Shown piece after piece: positions 1 through 12,617 of a stretch of DNA of 64,000 nucleotides (position 1 is the first letter of the stretch; every line of letters begins with the position of its first letter). This DNA is from Microcebus murinus (taxonomy: Eukaryota > Chordata > Mammalia > Primates > Cheirogaleidae), in NCBI RefSeq assembly GCF_040939455.1, contig NC_134124.1, forward strand, positions 32,625,138-32,689,137, given 5' to 3'. Under the pieces are notes generated by a model. That model made no database searches. It saw only the letters and a program-made list of their open reading frames with translations, and had not been told where the DNA came from. The translations under genes and the position numbers were made by a program.

Positions 1-925
1 TTGGATCCAAGAAATGTGGTTCCAAAGCCCCTACTCTATAAAGAAGCAAAGCTAAGATTAGAATCAAGCTTTCTATGGCCCAGCAGTAGGCTTTCCAGTC
101 CATGGTGCCAGGCTGGGACGTTCAGAGCTTGGTCCTTGCCTGGTCACATTCTTTTAGTCCATTGCCTGCCTGAGTTTGCCCTCATAAATCTGCACATAGT
201 ACTGACCATTAATACCCCATTGTCATAAAGAATGTGACTCAATGGCACAACCCATTTCCTATATGGGAAAGTCCCTATTTTCTTCTACTAAATATAATAA
301 TATATCTTCAAGTGCTTTAAAAACTGTAAGGTAATATGGAAAGTTCACTCATTCTCACTTAAGCAGCATTTAAATGAACAAACATTTGAAAAAAATATAT
401 TTTTAAAGACTTTCTAAAGAAGCCAAATCTCGTGGTGAAGTTCCCCTTTGGAATTCTTACCAACATCTGCAACTGTAAGTGTGTTTTATTTCAAGGTGAG
501 AATTATAGGGTGAGACACTTCACTGTAGGGGTAGAAGCAAGAAGACTCATGAATGAGGGGGATTACACACTATCAAAGTTTGTCTCTGTGCATAGCATGA
601 GAAGAACTGAATGGAGCAGCCTGAGATTTTTCAATTACTCTTCCTCCTAAGTGGATATGCTCTGTATCACGTCTAAGTACTCCCCTGTCTACTGTCAGAG
701 CCTCAGCCATTCCACCCTGAGACTATAGCTCATCACTCCTGACTCTGGAGAAGTGAGAAAGTGCAATTTACCAAAATCCTTAGCAGGGAAACCGGAGGAG
801 GGATTTGCTCCCATATCATGTGAAGAAGCATGGCTAAGCATTGCCTGGGGACCCATTTGTCCAATTCCTGCAGCAGCAGCACCACATCTCAACTGCACTG
901 GGAGCTCTACAGATTCAGATCAGAG

Positions 926-959
926 GTGTGTGTGTGTGAGTGTGTGTGTGTATGTGTGT
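926..959. repeat. (TG)n microsatellite, interrupted
   Basis: Runs of TG with single-base interruptions (GTGAGTGTG, GTATGTGTG). The open frames crossing it on both strands are by-products of the repeat. Confidence 0.85.
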
Positions 960-2587
960 CTGAATGAGGTCATGACTTACCTAGAAACATACCAAAATTT
1001 CAAGGAGTGTTCCCTCTAAGAGTTAGCTGGTGATACAAAAATCTTGACAAAATATTTCATTGAGATTCAGAATTGAAATTGTTCTTCTGGGGTCCTAAAA
1101 TATCCTTTTGTAAGATGGGCTTGTGTCCCTTCCATGGCAAAGGGAAAGTAAGTAAAATAGTGCCTTCCTCACATGCACAGAACATTGGCTTTACTTGTCA
1201 GCAGTCTTCTGCCAAGCACCCCAGCTTTGCAGGGAGGACATTAAAGGACTGAAAGCATTAATTGATTGATTGACCTGGAGCTATGCAATGTTGCCTGATG
1301 CTTCTTTTTCATAAGAAATCAAAATTAAGATGCATGAGAATGCAGAATCAGCTACTCACAGAAGTTAATATTATATGTGTGTGTATGTATATATATAGTT
1401 ATGTGTACATAATTATGGAGAAAGAATGGGAGGGGAGAGAAAAGAAAGAAGAGAGTTAGGCAAGCTCCTTTTAGACAAGCTCCTTAATCACCCAGGTCTC
1501 AACTCAGTCAATTACAATAACACATAAAATAGTCAAATATTTAATAAAAACGCTGTTGGACCTTGACCTCAAATACTCGTAGGTACATTGCATGTATCAG
1601 GTTTCCCAGAAACAGGAGTCATAAAAACACGTTATTTATAAAGAAGTATTTTCTCTCCCCATCCAAGTAAACTCTTCCCCTGGTAACCATGCAGCTGTTG
1701 CCTTTGGGGCAGAGATTGGGCACGGGTGCTAACTTTGCTGTCTTTAAATTTCCTAAAACTAGACAAAAGTAAATCAAAATTTGAATTCTCCCTGGCATTC
1801 AGAATTTCAGAGAAAATAGAAGTCCATGCCAGAATAATGGGCTGAGTCGATTAGCCAGATACTGTGAAGGGATCGTGATTGAGAGTTGGAACTGCTAGGT
1901 TTTTAATTTTAAAGTCGGTGCTACTCGGTCTGGAATGCGCTCTAAGTCACAGCTCTCAGCACATGCCCCCTTCAAATCACGGCCACCAGACATTTTTCTT
2001 TCACTGTGGGAAAGTGTCGGATCCTTTCTCTTTTGTGTGTGCATATTTGAGTCACAGGAAATGATCTTTACATCCTACTCATAGGAATGAATGAGGTGTG
2101 AGAACATTTTAATTTCACACAAATGCTTCATGTCTTTATCAGACTGGATTTGCCTTTCTCTTATTTAGCTGCTTAAATATTCCAACAGTGATAAAAGTGA
2201 TGTAGATTCACTACAGAAAATTTAGACCCACAGATAATGAATGGAAAAAAGTAAGGGAAGCCATTTAAAATCATGCAAACGCAGCTACTGTTAGTATATC
2301 CAGTCGGAAGCCTTTCTTAAAATATGTATTATAAATTTTTCATTATTAGGTGTCATCTTTGTGTTTTCAAGAAAAGTGTCTATGAACTTATTTATAATTT
2401 TACAACAAATAATTCTGATACTTATAAAATACAGAGCTATGACAATGTTATAAGTTTTATGTAAAAAATGCTTACTACAATAAATAAACAACACTGAAAA
2501 CCGAGAAATAAACCTGAAATTATATCTATAGAACTAGAGGCAATCAGGGTAATGGAAATAACATTGGCCTTGATTAAATTCAAAAGA

Positions 2588-2745
2588 GGTTTGGGTCTCA
2601 GCTCTGACACTAATTGTTAGAGTAATTAAGAAGAAATCATTTTACCTCTATTAAGTTCAGTTTTATCTATGAAATGAAGGGGCCAGATTTTACTTATAAG
2701 GGCCCTGCTAGCATTATAGTTTGTCTGATACCAGGTTGAGCAGAG
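2588..2745 (+). repeat. MIR-like SINE fragment
   Basis: The order of blocks follows the MIR core: a tRNA-derived part with CTCTGACACTAATT, then a region like TTACCTCTATTAAGTTCAGTTTTATC and ATGAAATGAAGGGGCC. It is strongly diverged, so the boundaries are approximate. Confidence 0.5.
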
Positions 2746-3364
2746 TCAACAGTTGAGCACGTCTTTGCTAGATTTTACTTGTACACGCAACTGCTTCTGA
2801 ATATTCAAATTGCTAATTCCATTTTTCATTTATATATGAGCTCATCCTGATGACCACTCTAATTCTTCATCAATGAAAACATAGCCAAAAAAGAAAACCA
2901 ACTTAAGAGTTATTCTCTTGGTCGTAAATTTGTTCATGCTCTAAGCAGAGTAAATTGAAATATGACAGAAATGACTTTTAGAGCTACAATATAGTCAAGT
3001 TCTTTCCTCAAGCAGAGTATCAGATAATCTATAACATTATCAAGAACTCCATTTGTATAAAAGAGAAGAATTATAGAATCAGCTTGGAAGACGTTGGAGT
3101 GATAATATAATCTAATCTTGCCTCATGGCATGGATGGCGAATTCAAACGCAAACAGGCGCCATGCCTGCAGGTGATATAAATGTCCCTTTATATTTGACC
3201 CCTGTCACTGAATGCCCAAGCCCAGTGATAAAATGACAGAGGCTGTGTGAACTGGAAAAGCATACTACAAAACACAAAGACCCAGTGGAGTGTTGGCAAG
3301 AGAAATATAGGTATAAGATAGCCAAATCTTCTGATTTTTCAAAAAAAAAAAGCTGCTAATCCAG

Positions 3365-3367
<3 letters not shown>

Positions 3368-3418
<51 letters not shown>
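3368..3418. repeat. (GT)n microsatellite
   Basis: About 25 uninterrupted GT units, the longest pure dinucleotide run in the window. It is likely length-polymorphic and can adopt Z-DNA. The histidine/threonine-rich open frame across it on the minus strand is not a gene. Confidence 0.95.
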
Positions 3419-3421
<3 letters not shown>

Positions 3422-5737
3422 TCCCAAGTTTCTAATTTTGGCCCAAAGATTTTTTTTTCCCTGCACTGTGTGTGGGCCAAATTTGCAAACCTCCAGCTTA
3501 TATAGAAAAATCGACTTCATCTACTTTCTGAAACTGCATAGTGATGCCATTGAAACATTCAGGTAAAAAGTGGAAGACCAAGCCAATCATCTGAGGGAGG
3601 GAGGCCTAAACTCACATGGTAATAAAACAACCTCAACACCTAGACCCAAGGAGATACATTTTGAAACTATTTTCTCAAAATAGCTTCATGTTTGTTCCTT
3701 CACTCATACATAAAGTAGCTGATGATGATTGGATTGTTTTATTCCTAGGAGAATAAGCATGCAGCTCTTTGCTTTTCAGAATAGGCATCCTTAAAAAACA
3801 AATTAACCCCTTTTAAATGAGCTTGGTAAAAAAAAAAGCCTTATAATCAATGTATGCAATTTCCTTGATTCGGGTTGAGCAATAAATTTATCCCAAAGCC
3901 TCTGACCATCCCCACCACCCGCTGCCAGCCACCGTGAGGAAGGAGGAACATCGCTCAAAAACATACTCCACTGCTTTACCCATGCATCGAACATTGGAAT
4001 GCTTGCCCCTCCCTCTTGTTCCTGTAAAAACATCTGTGCAAAGTGGGCCCAGCTGGCTTGCAAATATGTTCCATGATGCAGGCCAGCTTTCAGCCCCTTC
4101 CTAGCACCCTTTGTCTGGTCGCCTTTCTGCCAGAGTGCATTTCCCTATTAAACACCTAATGCTTAGTGAAAAAAATCAATGTTAACAGGTTAAAAGTTAA
4201 TGTGCTTCACCTGTTTCACCTCCTTCCATTAGTAAACTTGGACCAGCGAAGGGGGATTTGACATATTACCTGTTTGCCTATCTCCTCCACGGAGGAAATG
4301 ATGAGGAGGGCTCAGGAGTTGTTCATCAAAATGTCAGGCTCCAATTTGGTAAAATCATTACAACACCTGCTTTCTGGGAATTACCGTGAAATCTCACTCC
4401 TTTTCCCTTTGTAGACACCCTGCTGTTGGCCAAGAAATACACCCACCCACGACTTTTATTTACAGTTCAAGGCCTATTTTGGGATAATGGGAAGGAAGGA
4501 AATTTCAGGAATCACCTAGTGGGGAGCAGTCCTTAGAGGTTGAAGCAGAAAGGCATCCAGGCTGCCTGAGAAGCCTCCTGTGATTAGGGGGTTCTTAAAA
4601 CATTGTCAGGGATTTCCAAAATTTCCATTAGTTCAGACTCACTAAGCTTTGAGAACAGTTCCACCTGGAAACTATCTCACTTTCAGCCAAGCCAGCAAGC
4701 ATCTGATATTCAGATAGATTAAGAAGAAATCATAATGTGCAAAAAAGGGGGGCAGGGGTAGCCTTAGCAACTTGAAACCATTGAAAAGGCTTAAATGGCA
4801 AAATGGTGATCTGTTAGCACAGAACTGGGGTTTCTGGAACCAAAGCCTATACCCAACATTCAGGTCTTCACCTCTTTCTATATCCCATTTTCTTGCATAG
4901 AAACATTCCCTTTCTCCTGTACTTCTCCCCTGCTCGCCACAAAATGACAACCTCAGCAAAAGGAAAATGTGGGTCTTCTTGGCTCACTGGGGGATTTTAA
5001 GCAGTTAATTCCCAAACTGGTTTTTTTTCCTACCACCTTGCAGCAAGAAGGTAAGCGCTAAAAGGCCACAAACCCTGAAGATTCAAGTGATGGCTCTCTC
5101 CTGACCCAGATTCAGCTGATGACTTTCCCAAGGATAAGCCATGATCTCACACCAACTACTGTCGCCAGATGTAGCAAATGAAATTATGGGGCACCAGTTA
5201 CATGTGAATTTCAAGTAACAGTAAATAATTTTTATTATCCATCCCAAATATTACATGGGCATACTTACACTAAAAACTATTTAGCTAAAATCAAATTTAA
5301 CTGGGTATCCTGTATTTTATCAGGCAACCCCACCATCAACAGATTCAGGGAAATGGTTGGGATTTGCAGCCTAGTGAATTGAAGAAGAAAATTCATTCAA
5401 CAAAGCTAGTGAATAGGAATTTTTAAAATATACAAAGCTCTTGCCTGCCAGAAAAATGCTAAAAAATGTTAAAGGGTCCACATTATCCTACCTCATCCTA
5501 CCTCTTTAAATGAACAGCTAATATAGGGATGCTTTCCCAAGGATGAACGTTTGAGTCACATAGGAAATAGCTAAACATTTTTGATGCTTACACCCTGCCC
5601 TAAACCTAATGAATCAGAGTAAGACTTTTTAAAGATGCCCCATAATTATAATGAGCAGTGAGGTTAAGAAGCATTGAGCTAAAGAGGCAATGAAGAAAAG
5701 CTGAGGTGTGGTAGAGAATGTGTAATTGTTTTAATTT

Positions 5738-5925
5738 AAAGTTCCAAGACCTTAATGCACATTGGATTCACCCAGGGATTTTTTAACAATTACTGAACCC
5801 TGGCAACCACCCCCAGACATTCTAATATAATTAGTGCTGGGTATAGCCTGGGCATCAGGATCTGTAAAAGTTCCTCAGATGTTTCTAATGTAGAAAAAAG
5901 TGTGGAAACCACTCTTCAAACCTAA
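5738..5925 (+). mobile_element. MER5A-like hAT-Charlie MITE fragment
   Basis: Segments such as AATGCACATTGGATTCACC, ACCCCCAGACATTCTAATAT and CTGGGCATCAGG follow the MER5A consensus order. The end resembles GTGTGGAAACCACT. This is a very old element, and no target duplication could be called. Confidence 0.55.
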
Positions 5926-7989
5926 TATATCTCTGTTTCTTAGCATGAGAGCAGCACTAATTACTTTTGTGGGAGTAGGAATGAAATCTAACCTTCTGAC
6001 CATATTTAAAAGTAAATTAGATGTTACTTTTTAAACCTATTTTCTCCATGTTGCCTTGAGGATTAAAACCTTATGAATGAGATGTTGTTTTCAGGAACTT
6101 AACTCTGGCTCTGTTTATAGGACGGTTATTAATCCTTTTGCCAGTTTTATAGATGGGAGAATGACAGTTACCCAAGAGCCTTCCATTAACTCCTGGCTTT
6201 AATCATATACAATAATAATGATTACCACCCACATAACTCAGGAGCCTTATTCTGTTGGTATGGAGAGATTGCTCAGTGCACAAACTGATAGACTGAGATA
6301 AGGGGAAGAGTTTGATGCCAACCTGCAGACGGATTCACAAGAAGGAGAAAAAAGAAATCTGGGCCTTGATAATTCACATGTAGTCACAAGGGACACTGAC
6401 CTTTCTTACAAATTGCTAAATGCACACTGGTCCCTGGAACTGTTAGTCCTTCAACATTTGAAAGCTTACTCACCCCCAAGGGATTATTCGGCCCTGATCT
6501 GACAGAGAAGGCAAGAGCATTGCTTTCCTGCCAAAAGCCGATAGATCTAAATTTCCAAAGAAGCATGATTTGTGGGAGGATGTAGGCTTCACCCCAGCTG
6601 CTTGAGTAATCTGAGAGCCAGAGGAAGATATGACTGTCAGGGAAGACACCTGATGAGTTCCAGAACTTCAGTTCAGGGAAGTATTTCACAAGACTGAACA
6701 ATTTATCAAAAGTGGCCAGATACTGCCAGCAGTATGTAGTGTGTCGAGGGTGAGTTGATGGGGTTCATTTGTGATGAAGACAGGGTCCCAGCATCCTGCC
6801 AGGTAGTGGAAAGGTAAACAAAACCGGTAAAGCAATGACTAATACAAAGAAAGGAACACATCTGTTATCTGGGCTGCTTAAAGTTGTATCACCCTGGTAG
6901 AAAGAAGGGGGGATTTTATTGTCTGTACAGGGTATTTCCAGCCCACAAAACACTTTCTCATTCCTCATATTTTGAGAAAACTTTGGAAACATAAAATTAT
7001 TTTTTGAAAACATGTAACATTTCTCATGACTGTGCTTTTGGGCCTTGTTGCTTGCTTAGTTAATCATTTCTTAAGGTCCTTCATTAAAGGACTTTAAGGA
7101 TCACTGAAATTATATGCCCTTTTTAGTATTTTCCAGTTTGGAAATTAATAGAACAACTTGTGTCAGATTTGTTTTGAAGGAGATACATAATCTGTCCATG
7201 ACATGATAAAATGTTAGGAAAACTCGTGTTTTAAAATGTTAAGTTCATCAAGAGTAGCTCTTTCTTTAAGAGAACTTAATATGTGAAATTCAGTATTTAT
7301 GTAAAAGTGAACATTTATCTTAAGGATGCTTTGCTTTACAGGTCTCTCCAATAGGGTCATTTTATACACCAAGTTCCCTAATATATTATTAAGAATGTTT
7401 GAATTGCAGATACTACATCGATAAACAAATTCTCAGTGAAGAAGTATTGGTTCAAGTGGGGGACACCCACATTGTCATAGCTGAATGAAGCAGTTAAAAT
7501 TTCAGAGGGCATCAAATACCTCAAACTACTTATTTGATATACTGTCTTAGGAACATTTAACTTATGTAAACTGATTAAGAAGTGCTCAGCCTTTTCCACT
7601 CAGGATTAAGAATAGCAATTCCTTTACAAGTTTCTTTGATCTCCCCGAGAGATCAAAGAGTGAGTTTACATATTCCTCCATTTAAATAAATGAATTATAT
7701 TTAATACTAGTGATTTGAGTATGCATTTTTTCATTTGTCACTTAAACGTTAGCACCTATGACAGTTGCTGAGAGAAACCGAAGTGAGCAAAACAGATACA
7801 GCCATTTCTATCCTCAAAGATCTTACAGTGTAGTGAGGAAGTCAGACATAAATTATACAAATTACTACAAACTATTACAGGTATTCTGAAGGATAAGCAC
7901 AAGGTGCTATGAACTGGATGTAGGGGACATTCCCTAGGCTAGGGATTCAGAAAAGGAGTCCCAGTGGGAGTGGCATTTGAGCTGACACA

Positions 7990-8205
7990 ATGTTCTTAGT
8001 AATAATAGCTCCCATTTACTGACCTTATGCTAAAAATGCTTTAAAAGTTATTAGCTTATTTAAGCTTCATGATGATCTATTGAATTAGGTACTTTGGTTA
8101 TCCCATTTTGTACATGGGGAAACCGAGGCTTAGAAAGGTGAGGTAACTTGTTAAAGGTAGCCACATCTAGGAAGTGGCAGAGTCTGCAATGGCACCCGGA
8201 TGCTG
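7990..8205 (-). repeat. MIR SINE
   Basis: Read on the minus strand this gives the MIR core in order. On the plus strand one sees CCATTTACTGACCTTATGC, then CCCATTTTGTACATGGGGAA, ACCGAGGCTTAGAAAGGTGA and AAGTGGCAGAGTC, which are hallmark MIR blocks. Confidence 0.75.
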
Positions 8206-9165
8206 ATTCCAGAATATGCATTATGCATTGCGTGCTTAGCCATTACTCATGGGGCCTGTCCAGAGAAAAGGATGAGATGAGTGAAGTAAAGGGAGGAAAA
8301 GAGTGTTCCAGTTGAGGGATAACTATGATCTCAAGTGACTAAGAGTGTAGGTTATAACAAACTTGCGCATGTGGCTAAACTATCAAATAAACATATCCCA
8401 ACAGAAGATGCTCCCTTCATATGAAATATTTGCAAAGACTGCCACCTAGTGGCAGCAGGTGGAGGTAGCTTTTGGACTAGTACAGGGCTGGGGAACATGC
8501 AGCTTTAAGGCCACATGTGGCCTTCTAGGTCCTTAAGTGCAGCCTTTTGACTGAATCCAAATTTTACACAACAAATCCTTTTATTTTTATTAGTATTTAT
8601 ATTTTTATTTTTAAATGAACATAATTATTAATAAAATATCAAGTGATAAAATAAGTTTCAATGAAATAATCCTCCCAGATTGGCCAGCACAATTAGAACA
8701 ACAGTATGCCTTAAGGGCTAAATCAACAGCTGCTATGTTCATGATTTAGTTCTAACTTCCCCCGCCTGACTGGTGCCAGAGGCTGGTTGGTGAGAGTTTA
8801 TGGGGGTCGAGTACCCCAGTCTGTTTCCAGCTTTTGACAACAGTGCACTGTGTTTCTGTTTGAAGTGGAATCTGTGAATACTTGCACAGCTCAACAGTAT
8901 TTTTAATTATGTCTGCTTAACATCCCATAATGTCAAAAAAAGACCAAGAGAACACTGAAGGAAGAAAACAGGTTTTTTAAATGAGGTTTGGGAATTGCAA
9001 TATTATCTTGTTTCTGCGAAAGATAAGATGATTTCCTTCCTTTGTGATACTGCAATATCAACATTAAAGAAACTCAGTCCTTATCAGCATTATAACACTC
9101 ATAAGGTCCCCAAATGTTTTAAATTAGAAGGAGAGGCACAAAAGGTGGTACTGCAAAATTAAAAG

Positions 9166-9465
9166 ATGAAAAGCAAAAGCAAAGACAATTTTTTTCAAGC
9201 AGCAATAAGACCTGGAAATAATGCCATTGAAGCAACTTATAAAGTGGCTTACATAATCAGGAAAAAAGGGAAGCTATTCAGTGATGTAGAAATTGTGGAA
9301 GAATGCATTGTCAAAGTTGTAGGATGCTTAGACCCCTATAACGTTTCAAAGTACAAACAACTGCCTCTTTCAAGGAAAACCATAACTGATCAGCAGTATG
9401 AATTAGTCTTCAACTTAACAGAACAACTTCATAAAATATTTCAAAGGAAAATATATATTATTTAA
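9166..9465 (+). pseudogene. hAT transposase remnant, N-terminal part
   Basis: This 99-codon open stretch contains KVAYIIRKKGKLFSDVEIV. It is rich in lysine and aliphatic residues, as in the middle of hAT transposases before the LDEST segment. It ends in a stop, and the family-typical continuation (LDESTDTTD) follows in another frame, so there is a frameshift. It is part of the hAT copy at 8,483-10,960 and not a host gene. Confidence 0.6.
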
Positions 9466-9565
9466 TCTCTTTGGATGAATCAACTGATACTACTGACTTG
9501 GCAGATTTTTATACTTCATTTGCATCATAACAGAAGATTTTCTTTGCTACAAAGAGTTACTCTCT

Positions 9566-9896
9566 GCCGGGCAGGGTGGCTCAAGCCTGTAATGCTAGCA
9601 CTCTGGGAGGCCGAGGCGGGCAGATTGCTCAAGGTCGGCAGTTCAAAACCAGCCTAAGCAAGAGCAAGACTCCATCTCTACTAAAAATAGAAAGAAAATT
9701 AATTGGTCAACTAAAAATATATAGAAAAAATTAGCCAGGCATAGTGGTGCATGCCTGTAGTCCCAGCTACTCGGGAGGCTGAGGCAGAAAGATCACTTGA
9801 GCCCAGGAGTTTGAGGTTGCTGTGAGCTAGGCTGACGCCATGGCACTCTAGCCCAGGCAATAGAGTGAGACTCTGTCTCAAAAGGAAAAAAAAAAT
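9566..9896 (+). mobile_element. strepsirrhine-type Alu
   Basis: A dimeric Alu starting GCCGGGCAGGGTGGCTC, with the strepsirrhine linker (AATTAATTGGTCAACT, then AAAAATTAGCCAGGC), the right-arm GAGCTAGGCTGACGCCATGG and an A-rich tail. The duplication AGTTACTC lies at 9,555-9,562 and 9,897-9,904. It is inserted within the hAT transposase region, so it is younger than that element. Confidence 0.92.
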
Positions 9897-10093
9897 AGTT
9901 ACTCAATTTGGGCACTCTTGCAAACAGAACATGGAGAATAGATATCTTCAACAACTTTCAAGATAAATGTGAAACTGGAATTAATTTGGTAAATTTAGTA
10001 AGTACATGTACACACAGTGCACTGAAGAGTTTATTGCACAGATAAAAATAAGTATTAACAGATCCAGATACTCTCATTTCTTTTCATTGTATC

Positions 10094-10336
10094 TTGCATC
10101 AGCAAAATCCCTGTGCTAATGCTACTATTTTAAGTGACACTTGGCAACAAGATATAAGTGTTGTTAACTATATTCATGCAACTGCAACATGGTATCTTCA
10201 GTATCCTAACATGCTAAAGTTGAAAGATGAAGTATTCAGTGTGGATTTGCCATATCATTCTAAAGTGCATTGGCTATGGCAGGGTCAGGTGTTAGCCAAA
10301 ATTTTATCTCTGCAAGAACAGATAGTTAAATTTTAG
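10094..10336 (+). pseudogene. hAT transposase remnant, middle part
   Basis: An 80-codon open stretch contains CANATILSDTW and KVHWLWQGQVLAKILSLQEQ. The second block resembles the conserved hAT segment of form RWLSRGKVLKRF-L-E-I. It ends at a stop, and the downstream sequence to 10,780 still has transposase-like composition in other frames. It is a dead fragment. Confidence 0.6.
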
Positions 10337-11124
10337 GAAGAACAGGAATCAGCAGTGTGAATTATTGAAAGAAGATTTCTAAAGGAATGCAGCATTTTTG
10401 TGTGATATGTCAAATCAAAACATCTTGAATATTTCTTAGCAAGGTTAAACTAAGTCTATACGTAATGACAAAAAATCCAAATATTTTCAAAAAAGCTATC
10501 ATTTTTCAAAACACTTCTTCGAAAGGAAATTTCAGATGAACATTTTCCCCATTAGCAAAGGTCACTGATGAGCAGGATGATATATGTGAATCATTTGAAG
10601 AGTACACAGCTGTTGTCGACCTATTAATTGGTGAATACAATGAAAGGTTCTCTGACTTTGAGAATTATGACATCACACTCAAGTTAGCATTTCAGTCTCA
10701 CCCAGTTGCTATCACCAAGACACTAAAGAACTACAGATGGACATTAACTGAGCTCTCAGCAGATGACGATTTGAGTCATTGCTACTAAGAAAGATCCAAT
10801 TGAAATATGGAAAAAATCAGTAGAATACCCATGCCTTTGGCAACATGCCCCAAAAATGCTTTCTTGCTTTTCAACCCCTTATTGCTGCAAATCTGCATTA
10901 TCCTAGCTAAGCCCATAAGGGGGTTATGGCCTTCCAACATGAAAAAGTTCCCCACTCCTGGGCTAGAATTTCTGAACAGGTGTCTCTAGCTGCTTAGTTG
11001 GAGATGTGGACTCATCAATTTCTTTGTCTACTGTGTGCATCCCCAAATTGTTTTTACTACAAATAAAATACATTAAACTAAGCATCATAATATCAAGGCA
11101 GCAACCACTTCTTTCAACTGAATT

Positions 11125-11129
<5 letters not shown>

Positions 11130-11200
<71 letters not shown>
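11130..11200. repeat. compound (CT)n(CA)n microsatellite
   Basis: About 21 CT units are followed directly by about 14 CA units. The polypurine/polypyrimidine half can form H-DNA and the CA half Z-DNA. Open frames on both strands here are repeat translations (Ser-Leu, Arg-Glu and Thr-His runs). Confidence 0.95.
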
Positions 11201-11204
<4 letters not shown>

Positions 11205-12233
11205 AGTAGTGTGACAATTTCAAGCCTTCAGAGAGAGAAGAAAACCCTAAATTTTATCCCATCCCTCTATGACTTGGGCCAATTATACTTGGGCCAGCAG
11301 AATAGTGAATGATATAAATCATGACTAATGAATATGTTTTATTCAGCACTGAAGATTTTATCATTCTACTGGATAAAGAACCCCAATTAGTTAAGGTACT
11401 GTCAGAAAATAAAAGGAATATACAATGGGTACTGGGAGATAGGAGTTCATGAGTATTAACAGCAAGTACAGTCTTGTGAATGGTTGTAAGATCTAGGGCT
11501 CTTGTTTTTTTAATATACACATATATCTTTAATTACAGTGGGTATTCATCTCACAAGTAAAATACATAACTGATATAAACATGCAGTCTTAATTCTAACT
11601 GGCTTAGTTAGGTGCTTAAATCACCTAAAGAAGTCACTTTAAATGTGGTGTGGTGGTAACCTGAAGTGGGGCCAAGAAATGAATTACAAGGTGTGTGAAT
11701 CTTTGTTTTCCTTTATGATCCACTAAACCCTTTCATTTAGGATAAACCTTCCTTTTTAGTTCAACCAAGGCATTTTGCTCAAAGAAGTCATCCCCAGATT
11801 CTATCTCTGGAAGGTAGCAACTTTCAGTTTTAGCCTCATAAAATACTAAATGTAAAATGAGAACTTGACAGGTTAATTAGTATTAGTCTGCTCAAGCTCA
11901 GGTACAAGTATTACTGTGTGTATTGGTTAGAACTCTTTATTTTGCAAGCAACAAAAAACTCAAATTGAAGACATTTGGTTTGAGCAAAAACTTGACAGTT
12001 TAGGGATAGTTCTAGCTTCACAACTGTCCTGATAGGGGGCTCAAATGACGTGACCAGGACTCTTTTCTCCCTCTCTATTTATCAGCTTTGCTTTTGATTC
12101 TATTTTCTTTTTGTTTCTTTCATTTTTGCAAGTTTGATTCTATTTTCAAGAAGACTTGTCCCTCATGAACCTAATATGGCAGCTGGAAGCTCTGGGTTAA
12201 AAAGTTTAAGTGCAAAGGCTGGATTATTCTGCT

Positions 12234-12617
12234 GGGGCAACTCTTAACAGAATCCCACAGCCTAGATGCCCTAAATAACAGACATTTATTTTCTCACAGT
12301 TCTGGACGCTAAAAGTGCAAGATCAAGGTTGGTTTCTGGTGAGACCTCTCTTCTTGGATTGCAGATAGTCACCTTCTTGCTGTGTTCTCACATGGCCTTT
12401 CCTCTGTGTGCACACAGAGCAGGGGTTGGGGAGGGGGAAGAGATTTATTCCTGTTGTCTCTTCCTCTTCTTATAAGAATAATAGCCCTATTAACAAGGAC
12501 CCCACCCTTAAGACCTCATTTAACCTTCAAGGTCCTATCTCCAAATGTAGTCACATGGGAGTTAAGGCTTCAACATATGAATTTGGGGTGAGAAGAGAAA
12601 CAATTTGGTCCATAACA
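12234..12617 (+). mobile_element. ERVL-type LTR-like repeat, copy 1
   Basis: It contains ACAGACATTTATTTTCTCAC, ACAGTTCTGGACGCTAAAAG, CTCACATGGCCTTTCCTC, TCTTCCTCTTCTTATAAG and GGTCCATAACA, in the order of an abundant mammalian LTR-like repeat. Two further copies are at about 47,763 and 48,869. I assign it to the ERVL/MLT2 kind from memory, so the family label is tentative. No reading frame is present. Confidence 0.55.

Larger units (their letters stand above)
1..7980. other. upstream intergenic DNA, no gene recognised
   Basis: No exon-like open frame with splice sites and a recognisable protein was found on either strand. The short open frames here have no domain I recognise, and some are simple translations of dinucleotide repeats. 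The stretch holds a TG repeat near 926, a 25-unit GT repeat at 3,368-3,418, a MIR fragment near 2,590 and MER5-type debris near 5,738. The remaining sequence looks single-copy. In human, the DNA upstream of SPDL1 is a long gap reaching to SLIT3. That is outside knowledge and is not visible here. Confidence 0.6.
8483..10960 (+). mobile_element. degenerate hAT (Charlie-type) DNA transposon with broken transposase
   Basis: Inverted ends are visible: CAGGGCTGGGGAAC at the left and GTTCCCCACTCCTG at the right. They are flanked by an imperfect 8-bp duplication (GACTAGTA / GGCTAGAA, 6 of 8 matching), the size hAT elements make. Inside are transposase remnants: an open stretch at 9,166-9,465, a frame with LDESTDTTDLADF at about 9,468-9,510, and a block at 10,094-10,336 containing YHSKVHWLWQGQVL, which resembles the hAT motif of RWLSRGKVL type. 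The closest type I know is the hAT segment in GTF2IRD2 (Charlie8-like), but the family name is tentative. Stops and frameshifts break the frame, and a strepsirrhine Alu is nested at 9,566-9,896. Without the Alu the element is about 2.15 kb, so it is internally deleted or nearly complete. It cannot encode an active enzyme. Confidence 0.75.

Noticed and set aside
3265..3480. 71-codon minus-strand open frame with a Thr-His run
   Set aside because: It is the translation of the GT microsatellite at 3,368-3,418.
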